Positions 1 to 7,200 of a stretch of 16,921 nt of DNA are shown here, piece by piece. Under the pieces are notes generated by a model. It saw nothing but the letters and a program-made list of their open reading frames with translations. It ran no database searches and was not told the origin of the DNA. The translations under genes were made by a program, and so were the position numbers. The stretch lies in contig CAMNJG010000011.1 of NCBI GenBank assembly GCA_946541285.1, positions 1 to 16,921 on the forward strand, written 5' to 3'. The DNA comes from an uncultured Clostridia bacterium (GTDB taxonomy: Bacteria; Bacillota; Clostridia; Peptostreptococcales; Anaerovoracaceae). The number at the start of each line of letters is the position of its first letter. The first letter of the stretch is position 1.

Positions 1-53
1 CTGTCCCCAAAACTGTGATACTGTTATAAGCAGCGTTTTCTCATATGATTCTG
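1..53. repeat. Partial copy of a dispersed intergenic repeat
   Basis: These 53 bases align without gaps to 6802-6854, with about 10 mismatches by eye. Both copies share the GTCCCCA start, the CAGCG core and the CATATGATTCTG end. At 6802 the sequence is the 3' arm and tail of a long hairpin. Here the window edge cuts the element, so the other arm would lie to the left. It sits directly upstream of upp and could carry its promoter, but no convincing -35/-10 pair is visible. Confidence 0.6.
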
Positions 54-111
54 GTTGGCCACTGAACTGTAATCGATTCACGGGAGTTTTATAAAAAAGG
101 AGCTGTCTGTT

Positions 112-756
112 ATGTATGAAAAAATGGAAAACGTATTTGTACTGGATCATCCGCTTCTCAAGCATAAGATCAGCCGTTTAAGGGATAAAGAGACCGGAAC
201 CAATGAATTCCGCAGCATTGTCGGGGAAATCGCGCTTCTCATGGGGTACGAAGCGCTCCGCGATCTGCCAACGGAAGAAATCGAAGTCGAGACCCCGGTG
301 GAAGTCTGTATGACGCCGGTCATCAGCGGCCGGAAACTGGCGATCGTGCCGATCCTGCGGGCCGGACTGGGGATGGTCAGCGGGATCCTGTCACTGGTAC
401 CGGCCGCCAAGGTCGGCCATATCGGTCTGTTCCGTGACGAAGAGACTCATGAACCTCATGAATATTACTGCAAACTTCCGGGCGCGCTGGAAGAACGGAT
501 CATCACGGTCGTGGATCCCATGCTGGCGACCGGTGGCTCTGCCGTCGGCGCAGTCAGCCTGATCAAGGAAAAGGGCGGACGCAATATCAAGTTCATGTCC
601 ATACTGGCGGCACCGGAAGGCATCGAGCGTTTTCACGCGGCGCATCCGGACGTACAGCTTTATGTCGCCCAGGTGGACCGGGGCCTGAATGACGACGCGT
701 ATATCTGTCCTGGACTGGGAGACGCGGGAGACCGGATCTTCGGGACAGAATCATGA
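112..756 (+). CDS. upp: Uracil phosphoribosyltransferase
   Basis: Makes UMP from uracil and PRPP in the pyrimidine salvage pathway, in the cytosol. The 214-residue protein has the usual family length (about 208-210) and shows the PRPP-binding signature VVDPMLATGGSA around residues 134-145, the PILRAGLGM segment near residues 80-88, and the C-terminal GLGDAGDRIFGT uracil-binding motif. The start at 112 has an AAGGAG site at 97-102. An in-frame ATG at 124 would give a product four residues shorter and cannot be excluded. The stop overlaps the next start as ATGA, so the two genes are probably translationally coupled. Confidence 0.96.
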   Translation: MYEKMENVFVLDHPLLKHKISRLRDKETGTNEFRSIVGEIALLMGYEALRDLPTEEIEVETPVEVCMTPVISGRKLAIVPILRAGLGMVSGILSLVPAAKVGHIGLFRDEETHEPHEYYCKLPGALEERIITVVDPMLATGGSAVGAVSLIKEKGGRNIKFMSILAAPEGIERFHAAHPDVQLYVAQVDRGLNDDAYICPGLGDAGDRIFGTES

Positions 757-1790
757 AAACACACGCGATCATTCCGATCTTTATCCCGCATGCCGGCTGT
801 CCCCATGACTGTGTATTCTGCAATCAGAAAGCGATCACAGCCCGGACGGAAATCCCGACAGTGGATGACGCGGAAGACACGATCCTCCGCCATCTCGCCA
901 CCATCCGGAAGAATCCGGACATCCGCACGGTGGAGATTGCTTTTTACGGAGGCAGTTTTACGGCAATTCCCCTGGAGCAGCAGGCGTCCTGGCTGGCGCT
1001 GGCGCAGAAGTATAAACAGGAAGGCCTGGTGGATAAAATTCATTTGTCCACCAGGCCGGACTGTATTACTCAGCCGGTTCTGGAGCAGCTTGCGGCATAT
1101 GGAGCCGATATTATCGAACTGGGGGTACAGTCTTTTGACGGGGAGGTCCTCCGCCGTGCCGCCAGGGGCCATGACGCGGCGGTGGTGTTCCGCGCCGCGG
1201 AAATGATCCGTCAGTACGGATTTCAGCTGGGGATCCAGCTCATGACCGGGCTGCCGGGAGATTCTTATGAAAAATGTATACAATCTGCAGAACAGACGAT
1301 ACGCGTCGCGCCGGAGATCGCCAGGATTTACCCGACGGTCATCATCCGGGACACGGCTCTTTTTCATATGTATGAGGCAGGCCAGTATCAGCCGCCGGAT
1401 CTGATGGAAACGGTGCGCACTGTCAAAGATATGTACCGGAAACTGACCGGGGCAGGGATACAGGTGATCCGCGTAGGACTGAAAAGCACGGATCTCATCC
1501 GGAACGGAGACGGAACTGTTGTCGGCGGATATCATCCTGCGTTCCGCCAGCTGGTGGAATCGGAAATCGCCAGAGAGGATCTGGAGACACAGCTTGCCGG
1601 GGAAACGGAAGGAGAAGTCCGGTTCCGGGCGCATCCGGCTTCTTTTTCCAATATGATCGGGCACCGGAAAAAAAACAGGATTTATTTTAAAGAACATTAT
1701 CCGGGCCTGAACATCCGCTATCAGCAGGATCCCGCCATTCCGCCGGGAGCATACCATGTGGCATGGCTGACAGAACAGGGTGAAGTGTAG
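753..1790 (+). CDS. Elp3-like radical SAM protein
   Basis: A 345-residue radical SAM enzyme. The cluster-binding motif is GCPHDCVFCNQ with Cys16, Cys20 and Cys23 (C-x3-C-x2-C), the typical spacing. AFYGGSFTAIP (about 69-79) matches the GGE-like SAM-binding segment, and ELGVQSFD is the conserved strand seen in Elp3 and HemN-like proteins. The C-terminal third resembles the Radical_SAM_C region. There is no fused acetyltransferase domain, so it is not a full Elp3. Family members with this layout in Clostridia are annotated only as radical SAM proteins, and the substrate is unknown; RNA modification is a family-based guess. It starts 4 nt inside the upp stop. Confidence 0.9.
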   Translation: MKTHAIIPIFIPHAGCPHDCVFCNQKAITARTEIPTVDDAEDTILRHLATIRKNPDIRTVEIAFYGGSFTAIPLEQQASWLALAQKYKQEGLVDKIHLSTRPDCITQPVLEQLAAYGADIIELGVQSFDGEVLRRAARGHDAAVVFRAAEMIRQYGFQLGIQLMTGLPGDSYEKCIQSAEQTIRVAPEIARIYPTVIIRDTALFHMYEAGQYQPPDLMETVRTVKDMYRKLTGAGIQVIRVGLKSTDLIRNGDGTVVGGYHPAFRQLVESEIAREDLETQLAGETEGEVRFRAHPASFSNMIGHRKKNRIYFKEHYPGLNIRYQQDPAIPPGAYHVAWLTEQGEV

Positions 1791-1796
1791 TATAAT
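1767..1796 (+). promoter_or_regulatory. Putative sigma-A promoter for the S8 protease
   Basis: A CTGACA hexamer (1767-1772), an 18-bp spacer and TATAAT (1791-1796) lie across the 3' end of the radical SAM gene. This would give the downstream protease gene its own transcript with a leader of about 75 nt. It is a sequence match only. Confidence 0.5.
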
Positions 1797-1839
1797 AAAC
1801 AGTATCTGTGTATTCAACAGAATCTGTTTTTCGAATTTC

Positions 1840-1859
1840 CTGACAGGGTTTCCTGTCAG
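1840..1859 (+). other. Hairpin just upstream of the protease RBS
   Basis: CTGACAGG and CCTGTCAG form a perfect 8-bp stem with the 4-nt loop GTTT. It ends 5 nt before the GAAGGGGG ribosome site of the next gene. There is no T-run after it, so it is unlikely to be a terminator; an mRNA stability or translation effect is possible. Confidence 0.45.
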
Positions 1860-1877
1860 ATTCAGAAGGGGGAAACC

Positions 1878-3368
1878 ATGAAAAAACTACCGGGCAGGCT
1901 GATGATTTGCCTGGCTGCGGCATTACTGATGTTCCATACGACTGCCGCGAATATCTATGTTGCGGACAGTACAGAGAACCGGGATCTGACAGCCGGTGAA
2001 ATGGCAACACTGCAGGATGATCGGTCCGATTACAGAGGAATGAAAACCATCTATTCTCTGTCTGATTATGATAAGAACGAGGTGCTGGTCCTGTACACCG
2101 ACGGAAGCGTACGCCTGATTCCGTGCAGTTCCAGGGAGGAACTGAAAACACTCCTGTCACGCCTGGAGGAAGATCCTTCCGTGGAAGTGTATCAGCCGGA
2201 CTTTTCCTATTCCGCCGATGCGGTTGAGACCACTCCGGCATTTTCATCCGTTTCTTCGTCACTGCCGGTTTTTTACGGAGCGCCGGAGGAAGCGCAGGCC
2301 ATGACGGAGTATCTGCGTGAGAGGGCTGAATTCAGCATTGCTCAGCCGCATCCTCTGTCTCCTGCAGACCCGTATTATTACTTACAGTGGGGACTCGTGA
2401 ACAATGGAACCTTTACCGGAGCTGGCGCGGAAGTGGTCCCACAGGTGGATATCGACATCAACGCGCCGGAAGCATGGGCTGCGTATCGGGCCAAACGGCC
2501 GGCCGTTGTCGCGCTGATCGACACGGGCGTTGAATACGAAAATCCCGAAATCCGTTCCAGTATCTGGACGAATGAAGATGAAACCGACGGGAACGGACTG
2601 GATGATGACGGGAATGGTTTCGTGGACGATGTACGGGGATGGAATTTTTACAGCAATAATCGTCAGATCTACGCCGGTACAGCGGAAGATGAGCATGGTA
2701 CGCACTGCGCGGCTTCCATGGTGGCGGCTTCCAATGCAACCTCGATCAGCGGAATCGCGGATTACAGCAATATCCGTCTGATGGTTCTGAAAGCGCTGGG
2801 AGGAAAAGGCGGAGAAGGAACGACGCTGTCGATTATGAAAGCCATCCAGTACGCGGAACAGAACGGGGCCGTGATCTGTAATCTCAGCCTGGGTACCGGT
2901 GTCAATGATTATCTGCTTTATAAAACGATGAAAAATTCCCGCATGCTGTTTATCACGGCAGCAGGCAACAGTGAGGACCCGTCAAAAAAAGGCAGGGATA
3001 TTGATCAGGAACCCTGCTACCCGGCTTCCTATTCGCTGGATAATATCCTGTCTGTCGCCAATCTGGATGCTTCCGGTAATCTGCATTATACTTCCAATTA
3101 CGGAAGGGCCAGCGTCGACATGGCCGCGCCGGGCACCGATATTCTGAGTATCGCGTCCGGAGAACAGCTGGCGTTTATGACGGGGACCTCCATGGCGGCA
3201 CCGATGGTCACAGCCGCTGCGGCCATGGTGTATTCCTCATCCTGGTCCCGTACAGTGCTGGAGACTGCAGATATTCTTAAAAAAACTCTGAAGCCGGTCG
3301 CTGCGCTGCAGGACACAACCGGTGGTGGAGGAATACCGGATCTGGCGGCAGCGCTCGCCTGGAAATGA
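1878..3368 (+). CDS. Secreted subtilisin-like serine protease (S8 family)
   Basis: A 496-residue subtilase. It starts with a lysine-led hydrophobic signal peptide (about 1-24). An inhibitor-like pro-region follows (about 65-112, VLVLYTDGSVR to VEVYQPDFSY), and the catalytic domain runs from about 165 to the end. The triad is visible: Asp215 in ALIDTGVEY, His273 in DEHGTHC and Ser438 in GTSMAAP, with the oxyanion-hole Asn364 in AAGNSED. An acidic, calcium-loop-like DETDGNGLDDDGNGF stretch lies between Asp and His. No C-terminal membrane or cell-wall anchor is seen, so a secreted enzyme is likely. Start choice is supported by GAAGGGGG at 1865-1872. The substrate is unknown. mntP follows 70 nt downstream without a visible terminator. 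Confidence 0.92.
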   Translation: MKKLPGRLMICLAAALLMFHTTAANIYVADSTENRDLTAGEMATLQDDRSDYRGMKTIYSLSDYDKNEVLVLYTDGSVRLIPCSSREELKTLLSRLEEDPSVEVYQPDFSYSADAVETTPAFSSVSSSLPVFYGAPEEAQAMTEYLRERAEFSIAQPHPLSPADPYYYLQWGLVNNGTFTGAGAEVVPQVDIDINAPEAWAAYRAKRPAVVALIDTGVEYENPEIRSSIWTNEDETDGNGLDDDGNGFVDDVRGWNFYSNNRQIYAGTAEDEHGTHCAASMVAASNATSISGIADYSNIRLMVLKALGGKGGEGTTLSIMKAIQYAEQNGAVICNLSLGTGVNDYLLYKTMKNSRMLFITAAGNSEDPSKKGRDIDQEPCYPASYSLDNILSVANLDASGNLHYTSNYGRASVDMAAPGTDILSIASGEQLAFMTGTSMAAPMVTAAAAMVYSSSWSRTVLETADILKKTLKPVAALQDTTGGGGIPDLAAALAWK

Positions 3369-3438
3369 GAAAGGAGCTTTCGCGCTGTCCTGCAGAAAAA
3401 TCAGGGCGAACAGAGAGACAGGAACAGGAAATTGGGAA

Positions 3439-4005
3439 ATGAGTTATTTTGAAATCTTTCTTCTGGGGGTTGCCCTGTCCATGGATGCCTTCGCGGTATC
3501 CATCTGTAAAGGGATGGCCTGCAGCCAGATAAAATGGAAATATATGATTTCCGCGGGCCTCTGGTTTGGAGGCTTCCAGATGCTGATGCCGCTGCTGGGA
3601 TATTTTGCCGGGAGTGCTTTCGCGTCATATATTGAGAAATATGATCACTGGGTGGCTTTTGCGCTCCTGGCAGGGATCGGACTGAATATGATCCGTGAGA
3701 GTCTGTGGGGCAAGGACGAAGAGGCGGACGACGGATCGTTCGCTCCGGTGTCCATGATGCTGATGGCGGTGGCGACCAGTATCGACGCCCTGGCGGCCGG
3801 ACTGTCGATGGCTTTTCTGAATGTAAACATCTGGGCCGCGGTCGCGGCGATCGGCATCACGACCTTTCTTTTTTCCGCTGCCGGCGTGAAAATCGGAAGT
3901 GTGTTCGGGACGATCTTCCGGAAAAGGGCGGAGATTGCCGGCGGGGTCCTTCTTGTGATCATCGGCCTCCGCATTCTCCTGACACATCTGGGGATCATCG
4001 CGTAG
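3439..4005 (+). CDS. mntP: Manganese efflux pump MntP
   Basis: An inner-membrane Mn(II) exporter of about 188 residues with six predicted transmembrane segments. The paired acidic motifs of the family are present: SMDAFAVS near residue 15 (Asp16) in helix 1 and SIDALAAGLS in the second half. An open frame extends back to 3322 within the protease gene, but the MntP family begins at MSYFEIFLLGVALSMDAF. The ATG at 3439 gives the usual length and has AGGAA about 8 nt upstream, so the longer start is rejected. No manganese (yybP-ykoY) riboswitch is evident in the 70-nt gap. It may be co-transcribed with the protease. Confidence 0.93.
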   Translation: MSYFEIFLLGVALSMDAFAVSICKGMACSQIKWKYMISAGLWFGGFQMLMPLLGYFAGSAFASYIEKYDHWVAFALLAGIGLNMIRESLWGKDEEADDGSFAPVSMMLMAVATSIDALAAGLSMAFLNVNIWAAVAAIGITTFLFSAAGVKIGSVFGTIFRKRAEIAGGVLLVIIGLRILLTHLGIIA

Positions 4006-4018
4006 AGCAAAAGAAAAA

Positions 4019-4080
4019 TGTCGCAAAATCCTGTATTTCCAGGGGTTTCCGCGACAATACAAAAAACAGAAAATTTTTTT
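4019..4080 (+). terminator. Possible terminator after mntP
   Basis: TGTCGC (4019-4024) pairs with GCGACA (4051-4056), with an inner CCTG/CAGG stem. A seven-T run ends at 4080, but it is about 15 nt beyond the stem, which weakens the call as an intrinsic terminator. Confidence 0.45.
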
Positions 4081-4088
4081 AAAAACAG

Positions 4089-4119
4089 TGCAACTTTTTG
4101 CTGCCCTGAAGTGTGTATA
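4089..4119 (+). promoter_or_regulatory. Putative ECF-type promoter (autoregulation)
   Basis: TGCAACTTTTT (from 4089) has the AAC core typical of ECF -35 elements. After a 16-bp spacer comes GTGTGTATA (4111-4119), a plausible ECF -10. It lies upstream of the ECF sigma gene, as expected for self-activation. Inference from motif layout only. Confidence 0.45.
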
Positions 4120-4461
4120 TTTATGAAAGGTCAGAAAACCTCAGGGAGCTTCACAGAGTTCCCCTGATGGGAAAAGGCAGATCACACACTGGATCATCGT
4201 ACACCTGTTTCGGAATGGTCGCACCATGGAACAGGCAGTCATGACCGGCAGCCGCGCTGTTTTGTCAATCAGAGCCTCTGTCCGGTGGTGCAGAACACTG
4301 CGGGAGAACATACGGTTTTCCGGCGGTATGGATTCAGCATGGCGTACGCGCGGGCAGGGGGACCCGCAGGGGCGGACGCGGAGCGGATTTGCCATCGATA
4401 TCCGGTAGCTGTCAGTCCGGCCTGAGGGGAGAGGCGGACGCAGATCACTGGAGGTCAGCAC
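4120..4461 (+). other. Long untranslated leader of the ECF sigma operon
   Basis: About 340 nt between the proposed ECF promoter and the sigma factor start contain no convincing gene. A small stem near the 5' end (TCAGGG 4141-4146 with CCCTGA 4162-4167) and a very GC-rich, self-complementary stretch at about 4350-4440 suggest RNA structure. A 60-codon frame at 4226-4408 has no ribosome site and no recognisable product. Confidence 0.4.
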
Positions 4462-4944
4462 GTGGATACTCAACGCAGGAAAACAGAAGAAGCGTTGCAA
4501 CGCTACGGAAAAGCAATTATGCATCTGGCCTGGTCGTATCTGCATAATCGCGCAGATGCAGAGGATGTTCTTCAGGAGACGATGATCCGTTATCTGCAGT
4601 CCCGGAAGACATTTGAAGACGAGAATCACGAGAAAGCATGGCTTCTGACGGTCGCGGCCAATCTCTGCAAAAACATGCTGCGTTCCCGGTCTCACGAGGG
4701 AGGTGAGATCCCGGAGAGCCTGGAGGGAAAGGGGATCCCTGAAGAGGCAATCGCGGTTTATGAAGCGGTCTGTTCGCTGCCGGAGAAGTACAGAGAAGTG
4801 ATTCATTTATTTTACTATGAGGATGCCAGCGTGGCGGAGATATCGGGAATCCTGGGGAAAAAGGAGTCGACGATACGATCTCTGCTGAAAAGAGCCAGAG
4901 CGATGCTGGAAAAAATGCTGGTGGATGAAGGAGCAGCCTTCTGA
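4462..4944 (+). CDS. ECF-subfamily RNA polymerase sigma factor
   Basis: A 160-residue sigma-70 family protein with only regions 2 and 4, as in ECF sigma factors. Region 2 (about 12-75) contains LAWSYLHNRADAEDVLQETMIRYLQS; region 4 (about 103-155) contains LPEKYREVIHLFYYEDASVAEIS followed by the helix-turn-helix KKESTIRSLLKRARAML. The start is GTG at 4462, 7 nt after GGAGG (4450-4454). The next gene encodes a membrane protein and begins 9 nt after the stop, the classic sigma/anti-sigma arrangement. The signal sensed is unknown; cell-envelope stress is typical for this layout. Confidence 0.93.
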   Translation: MDTQRRKTEEALQRYGKAIMHLAWSYLHNRADAEDVLQETMIRYLQSRKTFEDENHEKAWLLTVAANLCKNMLRSRSHEGGEIPESLEGKGIPEEAIAVYEAVCSLPEKYREVIHLFYYEDASVAEISGILGKKESTIRSLLKRARAMLEKMLVDEGAAF

Positions 4945-4953
4945 GGGAGAACC

Positions 4954-6318
4954 ATGAAAGACGAAAAAATGGAAGTGGAAAACAGGGGGATGTTTTCCGC
5001 GGCTCCTGAAGACTGGGGAGCTCTTTACAGTCAGGCGCTGGACAGTCTGGAGATGGATATCCCTCTGGATATGACAGACCGGATCCTGGCCGGGCTGGGG
5101 GATGCAGAGCAGGAAAACGGGGAATTCCTGTCTGAAGTACCGGCCGGATCCACAGAAAAAACGCCTGTATTGCGTGATCTGCCAGGCGGGCTGGCGCGCA
5201 GAGGAAAAGTCATTACCGCCGCGTTCGGGAAATACGCGGCAAGTATCGCGGCCTGCTTTGTCCTGGCTGTGGGAGTCTTTACCATGAACAGTGAAGCCGG
5301 GCAGCAGATCCTGAGACCCGGCTCCGGAGATGGGATGTCTCTCACTTCGGAGATACCGGTAAAAGCGGCTTCAGAAGCGGTGCCGGCGGACAGGGGAATC
5401 CGTCCGGCAGGATCTTCTGAACGGAAAATACCGGAGCAGGACAGCGCGGATGGAAACAGTGATGTCACCGTACCGGGAGAAGCGTCTGTGAAACCGGATA
5501 CTGTAGACAGGACGGAAACGGCTACGCCTCAGTCAGAGCCGAAGGCGGTATCAGAGGCGCCGGACGCGGCGCAGGGGAACTCAGATGCGGCCGAGGCTCT
5601 TTCTGACGCTCCTGTCCCGCTGGCACAGCCGGGAGGGACTGCCCGAACCGGAGGAACCGGAGCTTCTTCCGGAAATACCTCTTCCGACGGGACAGCCGGG
5701 ACCGGCAGGGTCATTTCTTCAGCGCCTCCGGTGCAGTCGTCGGCAGGTTCTTCCTCCGAAAGTGATCCTTCTCCGGAGAGCGGCGATATTTCTTCGGTAT
5801 CGCCGGAAACAGAGAGCGGACCGTCGGAGGAAGTCCGGACAGGGATTCAGGATGAAAGAGAAAATCTCCAGACTCCTGAACCACAGCAACAGACAGAAGC
5901 GTCGGATCCCGATCCGGGGCCTTCCTACGTTTTTGACAGTACCCGTCCGGTGAAAGAACTGGATGAAACGGACCAGCTGCCGGAAGTCATGGGCTATCAG
6001 CCGAAACTCGTGTCGCCGGTTCCGGAGGGATGGACCGTTTCCTCGATTGAAGTGATCTGGGGCATTACGGCTCAGATCACCTATACCAATGGAGATGACG
6101 CGGTGCTGTACCGTACATCGGCAGGTGCTTCCATTCTGAACAGTGAGAGCGGAAGCTACGAATACAGAAAACAGCATGGCATCTATACCCTGGAAGGCGG
6201 CAGCGAAGATCAGATCAGTCTGGTCACCTGGACTGCCGGAGGTTCTTCTTTCAGTATGACCTTTAATAAACCGGTCGGAGAACCTCAGGCGCTGGAATGG
6301 GCAGGTTCTGTCGTGTAA
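4954..6318 (+). CDS. Membrane-anchored anti-sigma-like protein with DUF4367-type C-terminus
   Basis: A 454-residue single-pass membrane protein paired with the ECF sigma gene. Residues 1-92 would be cytoplasmic and sigma-binding; no zinc-binding HxxxCxxC motif is seen. One transmembrane helix lies at about 93-111. Residues 112-324 are a low-complexity spacer rich in Ser, Glu, Pro, Gly and Thr. Residues 325-454 resemble the extracellular DUF4367 domain often found on clostridial anti-sigma proteins (PVKELDETDQLPEVMGYQPK and ITYTNGDDAVLYRT segments). The long spacer could reach through the cell wall. Anti-sigma function is inferred from position and topology. GGGAGA lies just before the ATG. 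Confidence 0.8.
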   Translation: MKDEKMEVENRGMFSAAPEDWGALYSQALDSLEMDIPLDMTDRILAGLGDAEQENGEFLSEVPAGSTEKTPVLRDLPGGLARRGKVITAAFGKYAASIAACFVLAVGVFTMNSEAGQQILRPGSGDGMSLTSEIPVKAASEAVPADRGIRPAGSSERKIPEQDSADGNSDVTVPGEASVKPDTVDRTETATPQSEPKAVSEAPDAAQGNSDAAEALSDAPVPLAQPGGTARTGGTGASSGNTSSDGTAGTGRVISSAPPVQSSAGSSSESDPSPESGDISSVSPETESGPSEEVRTGIQDERENLQTPEPQQQTEASDPDPGPSYVFDSTRPVKELDETDQLPEVMGYQPKLVSPVPEGWTVSSIEVIWGITAQITYTNGDDAVLYRTSAGASILNSESGSYEYRKQHGIYTLEGGSEDQISLVTWTAGGSSFSMTFNKPVGEPQALEWAGSVV

Positions 6319-6326
6319 CCGCGCAG

Positions 6327-6379
6327 AATGCAGGCTTCTATTATTTTGCCTGCATTATTAAGTCCGACGGGGACTTAAT
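6327..6379 (+). other. Two consecutive small hairpins after the anti-sigma gene
   Basis: AATGCAGGC (6327-6335) pairs with GCCTGCATT (6348-6356), and ATTAAGTCC (6357-6365) pairs with GGACTTAAT (6371-6379). Both stems are 9 bp and perfect. Neither has a T-tract. They may help end or protect the 3' end of the sigma/anti-sigma transcript. Confidence 0.4.
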
Positions 6380-6407
6380 GAGCAGACATGAATTATGAGA
6401 AGATAGA

Positions 6408-6440
6408 AAAACCCGCGGAGCGTCAGCTTCCGCGGGTTTT
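6408..6440 (+). terminator. Intrinsic terminator for the sigma/anti-sigma operon
   Basis: A 12-bp stem (6408-6419 with 6429-6440), GC-rich in the middle (CCCGCGGA/TCCGCGGG), has a 9-nt loop and ends in TTTT. The A-run on the left could make it work in both directions. Confidence 0.75.
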
Positions 6441-6455
6441 GTCGTATGGAAAAAG

Positions 6456-6485
6456 AAAACCCTGTCTCTTAAGAGACAGGGTTTT
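6456..6485 (-). terminator. Perfect 30-bp palindrome, terminator for tRNA-Leu
   Basis: AAAACCCTGTCTCTT (6456-6470) and its exact complement (6471-6485) form a perfect palindrome 4 nt from the tRNA 3' end. On the minus strand it is followed by TTTTCTTTTT, so it is a good intrinsic terminator for the tRNA transcript, and it may also act on the plus strand. Confidence 0.78.
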
Positions 6486-6489
6486 GAGT

Positions 6490-6576
6490 TGGTGCACGTA
6501 AGAAGATTCGAACTTCCATGGTCGTGAAACCACACGGACCTGAACCGTGCGCGTCTGCCAATTCCGCCATACGTGC
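6490..6576 (-). tRNA. tRNA-Leu (anticodon CAG)
   Basis: Read on the minus strand, the 87 nt fold as a class II tRNA. The acceptor stem is GCACGTA/TACGTGC and the D-arm GCG...CGC. The anticodon stem CACGG/CCGTG has loop TTCAGGT, giving anticodon CAG (reads CUG). A long variable arm (GGT...ACC) marks the leucine class, and the T-arm GGAAG-TTCGAAT-CTTCT is intact. The discriminator is A and the 3' CCA is encoded (6490-6492). No integrase or mobile element is attached to it in this window. Confidence 0.96.
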
Positions 6577-6593
6577 TCAAACAACTGAAATAT

Positions 6594-6622
6594 ATAATAC
6601 ACATATGTGCGGGAAATGTCAA
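6594..6622 (-). promoter_or_regulatory. Promoter of tRNA-Leu
   Basis: On the minus strand, TTGACA (6617-6622), an exact 17-bp spacer and TATTAT (6594-6599) precede the tRNA 5' end by about 17 nt. This is a near-consensus sigma-A promoter. Confidence 0.8.
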
Positions 6623-6696
6623 TAAAAAAATGAAAAAAAAAGAAGCATTTTTTGATACTGCTTACTGTTCAGTAAACGGCCAGTTTAATTCACAGA

Positions 6697-6854
6697 AAAG
6701 GTTCTTTCTGTCTTCGCTCCTCAGAATGACAGAATGTACTAATGCCTGCGGAAGAACCTTTGTTTTGGGGACTCTTTTCAAAACGTTGTGCGTTTTGAAA
6801 AGAGTCCCCAGAACTTTGATAAAATAAGAAGCAGCGCTTTCGCATATGATTCTG
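6697..6854. repeat. Composite two-hairpin intergenic repeat element
   Basis: Hairpin A: 6697-6708 pairs with 6750-6761 (12 bp, one wobble), with an inner CTGTC/GACAG stem. Hairpin B abuts it directly: 6762-6785 pairs with 6791-6814, about 24 bp with one wobble and a 5-nt loop; its central 19 bp (6767-6785/6791-6809) are perfect. The tail 6802-6854 recurs at window positions 1-53. The reverse complement of 6703-6735 resembles the widespread GTCATTCTGAG-type bacterial intergenic repeat, a resemblance from memory only. No credible open frame is seen in 6577-6900. No transposase is present, so a MITE-like or structured RNA repeat is possible. Confidence 0.6.
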
Positions 6855-6856
6855 AA

Positions 6857-6871
6857 CGATCGCTCCGATCG
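6857..6871. repeat. Short palindromic hairpin CGATCG-CTC-CGATCG
   Basis: Two copies of the self-complementary hexamer CGATCG are separated by CTC, immediately after the repeat element and 30 nt from the end of the minus-strand acetyltransferase gene. It may be part of that gene's 3' end or of the repeat. No function is assigned. Confidence 0.3.
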
Positions 6872-6900
6872 CCGAACCAGAACTCAGGTTTTGTATACAC

Positions 6901-7200
6901 TTATTCGTCTCTCTTCATGGGCTCAGTCTCAACAACATCACTGTATTCAGGATGCTCCGCGAACCATTTGACTGCGTAGGAACAGGTCAGGCGCGTCTTT
7001 TTTCCTTCTTTACGGAGCTTCTCCGCTACGGCCAGGGTCAGCAGCCCCGCGATGCCGCTGCCGCGGAGATTGTTATCGACCACCGTATGGGTGATATTAT
7101 GGATCCCGTCCGCTTCCTCCGGGAAAAAGATTTCCGCGACGGGATTGCCGTTCTGGGGATGATTGATATAGATGCGGTCAGAATCATAGTTCAGTTCCAT
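6901..7200 (-). CDS. Small GNAT-fold N-acetyltransferase (COG2388/NATD1-like)
   Basis: A 99-residue minimal acetyltransferase-fold protein. The acetyl-CoA-binding loop is visible in VVDNNLRGSGIAGLLTLAVAEKLRKEGKKTRLTCSYAVKWFAEHPEY, which matches the COG2388 pattern of bacterial YjdJ-like and eukaryotic NATD1 proteins. The substrate is unknown. The frame is open from 7233, but the start at 7200 is preferred because AGGAGG lies about 9 nt upstream of that ATG, while the upstream ATG has none. It is transcribed divergently from the BMC operon and is probably unrelated to it. Confidence 0.82.
   Translation of the reverse strand: MELNYDSDRIYINHPQNGNPVAEIFFPEEADGIHNITHTVVDNNLRGSGIAGLLTLAVAEKLRKEGKKTRLTCSYAVKWFAEHPEYSDVVETEPMKRDE

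Noticed and set aside
3322..3438. Upstream extension of MntP
   Set aside because: The extra 39 residues are not MntP-like and overlap the protease gene; the ATG at 3439 gives the family length and N-terminus.
4226..4408. 60-codon frame in the sigma leader
   Set aside because: No ribosome site, no recognisable sequence, very Arg-rich product typical of a chance frame in GC-rich DNA.
6490..6576. tRNA-Leu as an integration site for a mobile element
   Set aside because: No integrase, no direct repeat of the tRNA 3' end and no phage or plasmid genes are seen in the window.
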